Source: an uncultured Stenotrophomonas sp.
GTDB taxonomy: Bacteria > Pseudomonadota > Gammaproteobacteria > Xanthomonadales > Xanthomonadaceae
Length of the DNA stretch: 64,000 nt
Assembly: GCF_945952405.1 (NCBI RefSeq)
Contig: NZ_CAMFIA010000012.1
Coordinates: 1-64,000, forward strand
Direction of reading: 5' to 3'
Shown here: positions 1-7,932 of the stretch, piece by piece
Position numbering within the stretch: position 1 is the first letter of the stretch
Layout of the letters: every line of letters begins with the position of its first letter
The notes under the pieces: model-generated
The model's database searches: none
Seen by the model: the letters and a program-made list of their open reading frames with translations, nothing else
Told to the model about the DNA's origin: nothing
Translations under genes and position numbers: made by a program

Positions 1-54
1 AGCACTACCTTGACATGGTAGGGGTCACAGGTTCGAACCCTGTACCGCCCACCA
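1..54 (+). tRNA. tRNA-Val (GAC), 3' part
   Basis: The window opens inside this tRNA. A 5-bp anticodon stem CTACC/GGTAG encloses the loop TTGACAT, giving anticodon GAC (valine). The T arm with GTTCGAACC and a genomically encoded CCA (52-54) follow. The acceptor 5' half and D arm lie outside the window. Confidence 0.93.
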
Positions 55-95
55 CCTGGCTCCCGGCATTGCCGGTGCAGCGGTGGATCACGATG

Positions 96-123
96 AAAGC
101 CGGCCCTGGGCCGGCTTTTTTCG
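96..123 (+). terminator. Rho-independent terminator of tRNA-Val
   Basis: A GC-rich inverted repeat AAGCCGGCC-CTG-GGCCGGCTT is followed by a run of six T. It sits 41 bases after the tRNA and most likely ends that transcript. Confidence 0.85.
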
Positions 124-150
124 TTTGCGGTGGCGGATGCCATCCGCGGG

Positions 151-483
151 TCAGCGCTGCGCGACCCACGCGTCGATGCTGACCATGCGCTGCAGCCGCC
201 AGTGACCATCCACCCGTTCCCAGACCTGGACGAAACGTACCGGGCCTGCCGGTTGCGCCTGGCCGTCGTGTGGCAGGCGTTGCTGGCCCAGGCGCAGCAC
301 GCGGTCCTGGCGCAGCCGGTACAGCTGCAGGCCTGTCGGCTCCGCTGCGCGGTCCAGTGCCGGCTGCGCGCCGGCGTGCCCGGCATCCGCCTGCAGGATC
401 TGGCTGCGCAGGGCAGCATCCGCGCCGTCGGCATCAGCGCCGAACCAGCCAGCGCACAACAGCAGCAGGGCAAGCATCGGCAT
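151..483 (-). CDS. Exported NTF2-like/DUF4440-type small protein
   Basis: A 110-residue protein with an N-terminal hydrophobic segment (MPMLALLLLCAG) that looks like a signal peptide, so it probably acts in the periplasm. The C-terminal half (RFVQVWERVDGHWRLQRMVSIDAW) has the strand pattern ending DGxWR that is common in SnoaL-like/DUF4440 members of the NTF2 fold. That assignment rests on pattern only; no catalytic residue can be named. The ATG at 481-483 has CCGGAG upstream as ribosome binding site. It is transcribed away from the peptide genes at 739-1188, with a perfect inverted repeat between. Confidence 0.6.
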   Translation of the reverse strand: MPMLALLLLCAGWFGADADGADAALRSQILQADAGHAGAQPALDRAAEPTGLQLYRLRQDRVLRLGQQRLPHDGQAQPAGPVRFVQVWERVDGHWRLQRMVSIDAWVAQR

Positions 484-610
484 GGCACGGTGCTCCGGAG
501 AAGGGAGTCCAGCGTGGCACTGCCTCCTGCGGGGTGAAACCGGTATGCGACGAAAGCCGCTAATGCGTGCGCCAAGGCGGTCCGGGAAGGATGAATCCGG
601 GGGCGCAGGT

Positions 611-638
611 GCCGGACCGCCGCTGCGGGCGGTCCGGC
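611..638. terminator. Inverted repeat, possible terminator
   Basis: A perfect 11-bp inverted repeat GCCGGACCGCC / GGCGGTCCGGC with a 6-base loop lies downstream of the minus-strand peptide genes. No T-run follows on either strand, so factor-independent termination is uncertain. The rest of 540-738 shows no convincing gene. Confidence 0.4.
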
Positions 639-738
639 GTGCAGGCCACTGCGGGGTGGCCGTGCATTGCCGCAGCGCTGGATCAATGCCGCGGCGGGGT
701 GAGCCGGTCAGCGGAGGCTGTCTCCGCTACGGCTTCGA

Positions 739-933
739 TCACAGCGGATCGCAGCAGATCCGCGGGCCGCTCCAGTGGCCGGATCCGCCGTACGGGCAGC
801 CGGGGGTGTATTCGCAGCCCGGCGCGAAACCGGTCTGTACCGGCTTGGCGAAGGCCTGTGCAGCACCGAACGACAGCGCGGCGACGACGACGGCACCGGC
901 GATGGACGAGAACAGCTTCTTCTTACCGATCAT
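739..933 (-). CDS. Small secreted four-cysteine peptide A
   Basis: A 64-residue precursor: a signal peptide (residues 1-29, cleavage likely after AQAFA) followed by a 35-residue mature part with cysteines at 40, 46, 60 and 61. The arrangement FAPGC-x-YTPGC then a glycine-rich stretch and RICC is repeated almost exactly in the neighbouring peptide, so the two are tandem duplicates. AAGGAG precedes the ATG. I do not recognise the family. Four cysteines could form two disulfides. The membrane thioredoxin encoded upstream on the same strand suggests oxidative folding in the periplasm, which is inference. Confidence 0.75.
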   Translation of the reverse strand: MIGKKKLFSSIAGAVVVAALSFGAAQAFAKPVQTGFAPGCEYTPGCPYGGSGHWSGPRICCDPL

Positions 934-996
934 GCGTGGCTCCTTCAGATGTGGGAATGCACTGCAATGGCCGTTTGCGGGACGGCGCGGTCGGGA

Positions 997-1188
997 TCAG
1001 TTCGGCTGGCAGCAGATGCGCGTGCCACCGACCCTGCCGTTGCCGCCGAACACGCAGCCCGGGGTATAGCTGCAACCGGGTGCGAAGCCGGCCTTGGCCG
1101 GGGTGGCAAAGGCCTGGGACGCGCCGAACGACAGCGCGGCAACAACGACGATACCGGCGACGGACGAAAGCACCTTCTTTCCGATCAT
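997..1188 (-). CDS. Small secreted four-cysteine peptide B
   Basis: A 63-residue precursor with a signal peptide (to about residue 28, ending SQAFA) and cysteines at 39, 45, 59 and 60. It shares the frame MIGKK-LSS-AG-VVVAALSFGA-QAFA and GFAPGC-YTPGC-GG-G-RICC with peptide A, differing mostly between cysteines. The start was placed at 1188 because AAGGAGAT lies directly upstream. An in-frame extension to 1293 adds a residue stretch without signal-peptide character. It lies 63 bases from peptide A and 113 bases from the thioredoxin gene. Function unknown. Confidence 0.78.
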   Translation of the reverse strand: MIGKKVLSSVAGIVVVAALSFGASQAFATPAKAGFAPGCSYTPGCVFGGNGRVGGTRICCQPN

Positions 1189-1301
1189 GTGTATCTCCTT
1201 GGGTTGGCGTTGTGGTGTTGCAGTTGCCGAAGGCACCGGAGTGCCGGTTGTGGCGCGAATGCGGTATTGGTGGATGCGGGCCTGCAGGGCCACGCGCTGC
1301 G

Positions 1302-1871
1302 TCAGGGCAATGCGATGCCCGGCGCCAGTGACTTCATGGCGGCCTGCACGACCTGCTCATCGAGCTGGCCGACGTGCTTGTAGGCCACGCTGCCATCGGT
1401 GGCCAGCACCATCAGCATGGGCGTGACCGTGGCGCGGTAACGCCTGGATGCATCGCCTTCGCTGTCGATGGCGATCGGGAAACGCAGGTCATGCTTGCCG
1501 GCGTAGCCGGCCAGTTCCTCATAGGGAGGAAGCCCGACCCCGACCAGTTCGCTGGCCCCGCGCGCTGCGGCGATTTCCTGCAGCTGCGGCATCGAGGCCA
1601 GGCAGTAGCGGCAGGCGGTGGAGAAGAAGTACAGGACCTGGGGAGCGCTGCGCACGCCGCCGATCATCACGTTGGCCTGCTGCGTGGTTTTCAGCGCCAG
1701 GGTTTCGGGCAGCGTGCCGAGTGCAAGGCCATGCGCCTCATGCTGCATGTCCTGCAGCCGGCTGGCCATCTGTTCGTTGATCTGCCGGAGCTGGCGGTTC
1801 TGCCATCCCAGCGCGATGATCAGCGCGGACAGCAGCAGGGCGACAACAGGGAACAGCACGCGCTTGAGCAT
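1302..1871 (-). CDS. Membrane-anchored TlpA/ResA-like thiol-disulfide oxidoreductase
   Basis: A 189-residue protein: an N-terminal membrane anchor (about residues 5-22), a short polar linker, then a thioredoxin-fold domain with active site C87-R-Y-C90 and the cis-proline VTP (P151). This is the layout of periplasmic TlpA/ResA/MauD-type proteins, which reduce or shuffle disulfides in specific clients. The CRYC pair is intact. It is the first of three same-strand genes, the other two encoding cysteine-rich secreted peptides, so those peptides are plausible clients; this is inference. Electron donor and direction of the reaction cannot be read from sequence. Confidence 0.8.
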   Translation of the reverse strand: MLKRVLFPVVALLLSALIIALGWQNRQLRQINEQMASRLQDMQHEAHGLALGTLPETLALKTTQQANVMIGGVRSAPQVLYFFSTACRYCLASMPQLQEIAAARGASELVGVGLPPYEELAGYAGKHDLRFPIAIDSEGDASRRYRATVTPMLMVLATDGSVAYKHVGQLDEQVVQAAMKSLAPGIALP

Positions 1872-2032
1872 CGATCATCCTTGAACGCAGCGTTGACCTG
1901 AACATACCCGAACTGGCGCGCGGGTTGTTAAGCAAATGTTCGCCACGCCGCCACTGATGGCGCGCCTGTACTAGAGTGGCAACTGCGCAGGCAGGCGTGC
2001 GCACTTTCCAGCCACCACCAGGATCACTCCCG

Positions 2033-2173
2033 ATGAGCGACCATGTTCCGGTTTCCCGGCCCAATCCCTTCTTCGAACTGCTGTTCGGCGGCAACATGCT
2101 GGAGGGCACGTTCAAGGCCGTGATCTGGGTGGCCATCCTGGCCGTGGTGCTGGCCTGGACCACGCTGGGCTGA
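2033..2173 (+). CDS. Small single-pass membrane protein
   Basis: A 46-residue protein with one hydrophobic segment near its C-terminus (about AVIWVAILAVVLAWTTL). The start at 2033 (MSDHVPVSRPNP) was chosen over an upstream in-frame ATG because the N-terminal extension has no character and AGGA lies 9-12 bases before this ATG. I do not recognise it. It is divergent from the thioredoxin gene. Confidence 0.5.
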   Translation: MSDHVPVSRPNPFFELLFGGNMLEGTFKAVIWVAILAVVLAWTTLG

Positions 2174-2223
2174 GCCGCGACGCCGGGCTACAGCACCTCA
2201 GCATGCGCTGGAATGACCTGCGA

Positions 2224-2508
2224 TCAGGCGCTGAAGGCCTGGCGCAGGCTGCGCAGCGTTGCCTGGCGGGTTTCCCTCGCATTTGCTTCGCCCATTTCCA
2301 GTTCCTGCAGGCGCAGCCCCACCAGGGTCATCGACAGCGCGTAGCCGCGCGCCGCGTCGGCGACGCGCGAAAGGCCCAGGGCGCGGCGCGCCAGGGCATT
2401 GACGTGCTCCAGATCAGGCATCAGGCCCAGATAGGCGCGTTCGGCGCTGTCCAGGTCGGGTGCGCGCAGGATCGCGTGGGCTTCGGAAGTGGGGGAGACG
2501 GAGGCCAT
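2224..2508 (-). CDS. Hypothetical 94-residue helical protein
   Basis: A soluble, leucine- and alanine-rich protein with no signal peptide and no motif I recognise; it looks all-helical. The ATG at 2508 is preceded by AGGAC at about seven bases. A longer frame to 2658 would run into the end of the MipA-like gene and lacks a comparable ribosome binding site. It follows the MipA-like gene by 32 bases on the same strand and may be cotranscribed. Confidence 0.6.
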   Translation of the reverse strand: MASVSPTSEAHAILRAPDLDSAERAYLGLMPDLEHVNALARRALGLSRVADAARGYALSMTLVGLRLQELEMGEANARETRQATLRSLRQAFSA

Positions 2509-2540
2509 GTGGGGTGTCCTTGTCCGTAACGGGCGCTCGC

Positions 2541-3308
2541 TCAGAACGAGCGCATCAGGGAAACGAAGGCCGACGACTGCGTGCCACGTCGTGCCATCGG
2601 GCTGTCCTTCACTGCGTCGCCGAACCACTGGTTGGCGACCACGCCGGTTGCACGCCATCGGGGACCCAGCGGCGTGCTGACCGCGATCTGCAGGCTCGGT
2701 GACGTGGTGCTGCCCGGGCGGTAGGCCGCCAGCCCGGAGCGCTGCGCTTCTTCATCGCTGATGCCGTAGTAGTAATCGAGCAGGCGTGCGCTGGAATGCA
2801 CCACCCCCACCCGCGGCAGCCAGGTGAAGCGGCCGGCCTGGATCGGATAGCTGTAGTGCAGGCGCGACTCGATGCCGCCGCCGTGGCCGGTGACCTCACG
2901 CATCACGCTGGCCTCGACGATGCCCCAGTCCGCGCTGTACTCGGCGTTGATGCCGGCCATGGCCGACAGCTGGCGGCTGTGCAGGCGACGCAGCTGCGGA
3001 TCATTCACGTCATCGGTCTTGAAGCGCAGGGTGTAGGGCGTGACGGCGGCGGACAGCCGCAGGCCTTCGCCCTTGTACAGGTACATGCCCAGCGAGCCGG
3101 GGCTGGCGAAGAAGCGCTGGCCCTGCCAGGAAATGGCCGGCACCACCAACGGCTTGACGTCGTAATGTGCGTACGCGCCGGACGTTGCGCCTGCGCTGAT
3201 GCCAGCCTGCACGCCCGGGCTGCGCTCGGCGGCCTGGGCGATCAACGGCAGGCCGATGGCAGCGGAGAACAGCAACGGGCGCAGCAGGGTCGGGGACAAC
3301 GACGGCAT
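2541..3308 (-). CDS. MipA/OmpV family outer membrane protein
   Basis: A 255-residue protein with a signal peptide (about residues 1-26, ending AQA) and a beta-rich body. Recognisable family stretches include the N-terminal GAYAHYDVKPLVVPAISWQGQRFF region, YLYKGEGLRLSAAVTPY, the HGGGIES turn, WLPRVGV, LLDYYYGI and a C-terminal aromatic residue (SLMRSF) as in outer membrane barrels. MipA was named for binding murein synthase partners in E. coli; many relatives are simply stress-linked porin-like proteins. It is divergent from a two-component system at 3454-5470, and such pairs often regulate the outer membrane protein. That link is inference. Confidence 0.85.
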   Translation of the reverse strand: MPSLSPTLLRPLLFSAAIGLPLIAQAAERSPGVQAGISAGATSGAYAHYDVKPLVVPAISWQGQRFFASPGSLGMYLYKGEGLRLSAAVTPYTLRFKTDDVNDPQLRRLHSRQLSAMAGINAEYSADWGIVEASVMREVTGHGGGIESRLHYSYPIQAGRFTWLPRVGVVHSSARLLDYYYGISDEEAQRSGLAAYRPGSTTSPSLQIAVSTPLGPRWRATGVVANQWFGDAVKDSPMARRGTQSSAFVSLMRSF

Positions 3309-3453
3309 CGATCAGCCACTTTGCGGGGGTTGGCTGGGCATGGTGCGGGTCCAACATTGTCAGAACATTGCGCCGCGGCGATCGGCACGCAAAGGCGCCA
3401 TGATCAGGCGCCAGGCACTATGATCGGCACCGTTTCCGGTAGCCGAGCCCCCG

Positions 3454-4125
3454 ATGCGCATCCTCCTGGTCGAAGACGATCCCGATCTTTCCCGTGCCCT
3501 GCAATCGGGCCTGGAGCGCCAGGGCGTGGTCGCCGACGTGGTCGGCAGCCTGTCGGAAGCGGCGATCGCGCTGCGCGAACCGGTGCACCAGCTGATGCTG
3601 CTCGACCGCCAGTTGCCCGATGGCGATGGCGCGGCATTCGTCGCCACCGCGCGCGCACTGCGCCCGAATCTGGCGGTGATCATGCTCACCGCCAAAGGCA
3701 CGCTGTCGGACAAGGTCGAGGGACTCGATGTCGGCGCCGACGACTACCTGGTCAAGCCGGTGGCGATCGAGGAGCTGATGGCGCGCATCCGTGCCGTATC
3801 GCGGCGGCCATCGGCGATGGTGACACCGCGCCTGCAGCTGGGCCGGCTGGCGTTCGATTTCGAATCGCTGCAGGCGCAGGTGGATGGCCAGCCGTTGGCG
3901 CTGCCGCGCCGGCAGGTGCTGGTGCTGCAGGCGCTGGCGATGCGGCAGGGGCGCACGGTCACCCGCAGTGCGCTGGAGGCGGCGGTGTATGGCTTCGACG
4001 ATGAGATCCAGTCCAATGCGCTCGACGCGCATATCTCCAAGCTGCGCAAGGCGCTGCAGCAGGCCGGTGCCGGCGTGGAGATCCATGTGATCCGCGGCGT
4101 CGGCTACCTGCTGGCGGAGGCCTGA
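3454..4125 (+). CDS. OmpR-family response regulator
   Basis: A 223-residue regulator. The receiver domain has acidic pocket D8/D9, phosphoacceptor D51 (LLDRQLPDGDG), T79 and K101 (DDYLVKP). A winged-helix DNA-binding domain occupies about residues 130-220 (LPRRQVLVLQALAMRQGRTVTR, then SNALDAHISKLRKAL and IRGVGYLL). All phosphotransfer residues are intact. It precedes the kinase gene with one base between stop and start, so the two form an operon. The divergent mipA-like gene is the obvious candidate target. Confidence 0.95.
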   Translation: MRILLVEDDPDLSRALQSGLERQGVVADVVGSLSEAAIALREPVHQLMLLDRQLPDGDGAAFVATARALRPNLAVIMLTAKGTLSDKVEGLDVGADDYLVKPVAIEELMARIRAVSRRPSAMVTPRLQLGRLAFDFESLQAQVDGQPLALPRRQVLVLQALAMRQGRTVTRSALEAAVYGFDDEIQSNALDAHISKLRKALQQAGAGVEIHVIRGVGYLLAEA

Positions 4126-4126
4126 G

Positions 4127-5470
4127 ATGGCGCGCCCGATCCGATCCATCACGCTGGGGCTGGCCTGGCGCCTGTTCCTGGCGCAGGCGTTCACCGTGCT
4201 GTTCGCGGTGGTCGCGCTGATCCTGACCTGGGGCGACAAGGACTCCTGGGGCATGGACATGTTCGTTGCCGAAGCGGTGGCCAAGGCGGTCCACAGCGAG
4301 GGCGGCCGGCTGGTGCTGGACCAGGCGCGCTGGGACAGGCTCGACGCCGGCGCCGGTGGCAACCTCTGGTTCGCCGCGGTCGACGACAAGGGTGTGTGGC
4401 TGGAGCGCGGCACGATTCCGGCGATCCATGCACCGCTGCTGGCGCGGTTGCCGACCCTGGGAGCGACCGAACTCGGTTCGCTGGTGCCGCCGTACCTGGA
4501 CGTGGCGCGGGTGATGATCCGCAACGAGGATGGACGGCGCATCACGGTGATGGTGGGTGGCGCACCGAAGGGCGGACTGCTGGACGGCGCGCTGATGGTG
4601 CTGCGCCTGATCGGGTTGTGGTTCTTCCTGCCATTGATGGTGGTCACGCTGCTGGTGATGCCGACCGTGATCCATCGCGCGATGCGCGGCGTGCGTCGTT
4701 CCGCGCAGCAGGCCAAGGAGCTGGACATCGGCCAGCCCGGGGCGCGCCTGGATGCGCAGCTGGTGTCGACCGAGGTCGCGCCGCTGGTGGAAGCGTTCAA
4801 CGATGCGATCGACAAGGTGCAGCAGGGCTATGCGGCGCGTGACAAGTTCCTCGCCGACGCCGCGCACGAACTGCGCGTGCCGATCGCGGTGGTGCAGGCG
4901 CGCCTGTCGCAGCTGCCGCAGGGCGAGCTCAAGTCGCAGCTGCTGACCGACGTTGCGCGGCTGGGCAATGTTGCCGAGCACCTGCTCGACCTGCAGCGGC
5001 TTGACCGCAATGTCGGTGCCCTGCAGCGGTTGGACCTGGCACTGCTGGTGCGCGAGGCCGCCGCCGAGCTGGCCCCGCTGGTGGTCGGCGCCGGATATGG
5101 TTTCGAAGTCGACGCACCGGAGGCGCCGGTGTGGATCCACGGCGACAGCCTGGCGCTGGGGCGGGTGATCGCCAACCTGGTGCACAACGCCATCGTCCAC
5201 GGCGGCGGGCGCGGCACCATCTGCGTACGCCTGGATGCACGTGGCCTGCTGGAAGTCAGTGACCAGGGCGCCGGTATTCCGGTGGGTGACCGCGAGGCGA
5301 TCTTCGAGCCCTTCCACCGCCTGCGCGCGGCCGGCAGCGGCAGTGGCCTGGGGCTGCATCTGGTGAAGGAGATCGTGCAGCACCACGGCGGCTCGGTCAG
5401 CGTCGGCGAGGCTGCCGGGGGCGGCGCCAGCTTCCGGGTCAATTTCCACCGCGGTACCGTCAGGCGCTGA
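4127..5470 (+). CDS. Membrane sensor histidine kinase
   Basis: A 447-residue kinase: transmembrane segment about residues 15-34, a periplasmic sensor region of about 120 residues, a second transmembrane segment about 158-179, then a HAMP-like linker, dimerisation domain with H247 in the box DAAHELRVPIAV, and a HATPase domain with N box (VIANLVHNAIVHGG), G1 (DQGAGIP), F box and G2 (GSGLGLHLV). The H box has V where P-L is more usual (HELRVP), a common variant. The periplasmic sensor has no motif I can name, so the signal is unknown. Cotranscribed with the upstream response regulator. Confidence 0.95.
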   Translation: MARPIRSITLGLAWRLFLAQAFTVLFAVVALILTWGDKDSWGMDMFVAEAVAKAVHSEGGRLVLDQARWDRLDAGAGGNLWFAAVDDKGVWLERGTIPAIHAPLLARLPTLGATELGSLVPPYLDVARVMIRNEDGRRITVMVGGAPKGGLLDGALMVLRLIGLWFFLPLMVVTLLVMPTVIHRAMRGVRRSAQQAKELDIGQPGARLDAQLVSTEVAPLVEAFNDAIDKVQQGYAARDKFLADAAHELRVPIAVVQARLSQLPQGELKSQLLTDVARLGNVAEHLLDLQRLDRNVGALQRLDLALLVREAAAELAPLVVGAGYGFEVDAPEAPVWIHGDSLALGRVIANLVHNAIVHGGGRGTICVRLDARGLLEVSDQGAGIPVGDREAIFEPFHRLRAAGSGSGLGLHLVKEIVQHHGGSVSVGEAAGGGASFRVNFHRGTVRR

Positions 5471-5497
5471 CAGCCACGTGCGGAAACCGCCGATAGG

Positions 5498-5525
5498 CAG
5501 CCTGCCGCGGCTGGCGGCAGGCTGC
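5498..5525 (+). promoter_or_regulatory. Perfect 12-bp hairpin directly before the comEC start
   Basis: GCAGCCTGCCGC and GCGGCAGGCTGC form a perfect 12-bp stem with a 4-base loop, ending four bases before the comEC ATG. There is no T-run. It could end the two-component transcript or mask the translation start of comEC. Confidence 0.5.
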
Positions 5526-5529
5526 AGCA

Positions 5530-7929
5530 ATGGTCGCCGAACGAACCTTTCCGCCGCTGCTCGGTGCGGGCTGCGCCGCTGGGCTGGTGCTGGGCGCGCT
5601 GGCCTGCGTGCAGATGCCGGTGCTGCTGCCGCTGTGGCTGTGCGCGCCGTTGGCGGTTGCCGCCGCCGCCGGCTGGCTGCGGCGCTGGCGGGGCCGGGTC
5701 GCGGCAGCGGCGCTGTTCGGCGTGGCGTGGGCGGCGCTGCATGGGCAGTGGGCGCTGCACCGGCAGCTGCCGGCGGGTACGCCGGCGCAGGTGGTGCAGG
5801 TGCGCGGCAAGGTGATCGATCTTCCGCGCCACGGCCCGCGCCATACCCGGTTCGAACTGCAGGTTGACCAGGCCGAGGCGCTGCCCTCATTGCGCGGCAA
5901 GCGCCTGCAGGTGACCTGGAATGACTCCTGGCGTGGCCCGCCGATGCGCGGCACCGAGCGTGCACGCCGTGCGCTGCGTGCCGGCGCGCACTGGCAGCTG
6001 TCATTGCGTGTGCGGGCGCCACGCTCGCGGATCAATCCCGGCGGCTTCGATGGCGAGCGCCACGCCCTGGTGCGGGGCCTCTCCGGCACGGGCACGGTGC
6101 ATGAACCGCAGCATGCGCGCGAGTGGCAGCCGGCGCGGGGCCTGCTGGCCTGGCGCGAACGCAGCAGCGAAGCGATTGCCACGCAGGTGGCGCATCCGGC
6201 GGCGCGCTTCGTGCAGGCGCTGGCGCTGGGGGATACCCGCGGCCTGTCCGACACCGACTGGGAACACCTGCGCGCGCTGGGCCTGACCCACCTGGTGGCG
6301 ATTTCGGGTTTCCACGTGGGCGTCGTTGCCGGATTCGGCGTGCTGCTGTGCCGCCTGGCGTGGGCGTTGTGCCCGGTACTGGGCCGGTACTGGCCACGCC
6401 CGCAGGCGGCGGCCTGGGCCGCGGCGCTGGTTGGCGCGACCTATGCGATGGTGGCCGGCAGTGCGCTGCCGACGGTACGTGCAGCGCTGATGATCGCGCT
6501 GGTGGCCGTGGCGCGTAGCGGACGCCGCGCGGTCGGTGCGGGGCAGGGGCTGGCACTGGCCGCGATGGCGATGCTGTTGCCGGCGCCGCTGTCGGTGCTG
6601 TCGGCCGGCTTCTGGCTCAGCTTTGCCGGCGTGCTGTGGTTGCTGTGGTGCCTGCCGCGCAGCGGGCCGGAAGGCATTGGCGGCGGCCTGCGGGGCCTGC
6701 TGGCCGCGCAGGGGGTGGCCAGTCTCGGCCTGCTGCCGCTGTGCGTGGTCCTGTTCGGCGGCACCGCGCGGCTGGGGCCGCTGGTCAATCTGCCGGTCAT
6801 CCCGTACTGGACGCTGCTGGTGGTGCCGCTGTCGCTGCTCGGTACTGCGCTGCACGCCCTGCATGAGGGCGCTGGCGGCTGGGCGTGGCGCGCTGCGGCC
6901 GCGCTGTTCGAGTCCAGCTGGCAGGTCCTGCAGCCGCTGGCGCAGCACCCGCAGGCGATGTGGTGGCTGGCCGAGGCGCCGGGCTGGGCGCTGCCGGCGG
7001 CGCTGCTGGGGGTGGCCTGGTGGCTGCTGCCACGCGGCGCCGGAGGCGGCCTGGCCGGCCTGCTGTTATGCCTGCCGCTGCTGTGGCCGGCCCGGCAGGG
7101 GCCCGCCGAAGGCGAGCTGGAGCTGCTGGTGCACGATGTCGGCCAGGGCACGGCGGTATTACTGCGCACCGCGCGGCACGCGCTCTGGTACGACGTCGGG
7201 CCGCCGACCGGGGGCGACGGCAACGAACGGATCCTGCTCCCGGCCCTGCGCGCGCTGGGTCAGTCGCCACCGCAGCAGGTGATGTTCAGCCATGACCACC
7301 TTGACCACACCGGCAGCCTGCCCGGTCTGCGCCGGCAGCTGCCCGGGCTGCGGCTGCTGGCGCCACCCGGCAGTGCCATTGCTGGCGCGGCCGCGTGCCA
7401 GCAGGGGATGCGCTGGCGCTGGGACGGTGTCGACTTCCAGGTGCTGCATCCGGCGCCGGACCGCGGCCCGGCCGACAACGAGGACAGCTGCGTGCTGCGC
7501 GTCGCCAGCCGCCACGGGGTGGTGCTGCTGCCCGGTGACATCGGTCGAGCGACCGAGCAGGTGTTGCTGCAGGCCGCGGTGGCCACGCTGAAGGCCGATG
7601 TGGTGCTGGTGCCGCACCACGGCAGCGGCGGCAGCTCCAGCGCGCCATGGGTGGCGGCGGTGGCGCCGCGGCTGGCGGTGGTCTCGGCCGGGCACGGCAA
7701 CCGTTTTGGCCATCCACGCCAGGACGTGGTCCAGCGCTGGCGGGCGCAAGGGGCCGAGGTGCTGGCCACGGCGGATTCCGGGGCAATCCGCGTATGGCTT
7801 GGCGCACAAGGGCTGCAGCTGCGTGAACAGCGTATCCACGCATCCCGGTGGTGGGATGCCGCTGGGCGGGCACGGTCGGCTGCTATCCTATCGCCGATCG
7901 AACAAGCGGCCGTTGGGCCGGAGGGTTGA
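5530..7929 (+). CDS. comEC: ComEC/Rec2 DNA-uptake channel protein
   Basis: A 799-residue inner membrane protein. Hydrophobic N-terminal segments and a DUF4131-type region come first, then the Competence domain with many membrane helices (about residues 220-500), then a C-terminal metallo-beta-lactamase-like domain with HDHLDH at 588-593, a second metal-site stretch LLPGDI, and VPHHGSGGSS. ComEC carries single-stranded DNA across the inner membrane during natural transformation; the lactamase-like domain is thought to degrade the non-entering strand. The chosen ATG has a strong hairpin immediately upstream and no clear ribosome binding site, so the true start may differ slightly. Confidence 0.93.
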   Translation: MVAERTFPPLLGAGCAAGLVLGALACVQMPVLLPLWLCAPLAVAAAAGWLRRWRGRVAAAALFGVAWAALHGQWALHRQLPAGTPAQVVQVRGKVIDLPRHGPRHTRFELQVDQAEALPSLRGKRLQVTWNDSWRGPPMRGTERARRALRAGAHWQLSLRVRAPRSRINPGGFDGERHALVRGLSGTGTVHEPQHAREWQPARGLLAWRERSSEAIATQVAHPAARFVQALALGDTRGLSDTDWEHLRALGLTHLVAISGFHVGVVAGFGVLLCRLAWALCPVLGRYWPRPQAAAWAAALVGATYAMVAGSALPTVRAALMIALVAVARSGRRAVGAGQGLALAAMAMLLPAPLSVLSAGFWLSFAGVLWLLWCLPRSGPEGIGGGLRGLLAAQGVASLGLLPLCVVLFGGTARLGPLVNLPVIPYWTLLVVPLSLLGTALHALHEGAGGWAWRAAAALFESSWQVLQPLAQHPQAMWWLAEAPGWALPAALLGVAWWLLPRGAGGGLAGLLLCLPLLWPARQGPAEGELELLVHDVGQGTAVLLRTARHALWYDVGPPTGGDGNERILLPALRALGQSPPQQVMFSHDHLDHTGSLPGLRRQLPGLRLLAPPGSAIAGAAACQQGMRWRWDGVDFQVLHPAPDRGPADNEDSCVLRVASRHGVVLLPGDIGRATEQVLLQAAVATLKADVVLVPHHGSGGSSSAPWVAAVAPRLAVVSAGHGNRFGHPRQDVVQRWRAQGAEVLATADSGAIRVWLGAQGLQLREQRIHASRWWDAAGRARSAAILSPIEQAAVGPEG

Positions 7930-7932
7930 AAC

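Noticed and set aside
3959..6022. Very long minus-strand open frame across the histidine kinase and comEC
   Set aside because: It is antisense to two certain genes, is arginine/proline/alanine-rich, and results from high GC content.
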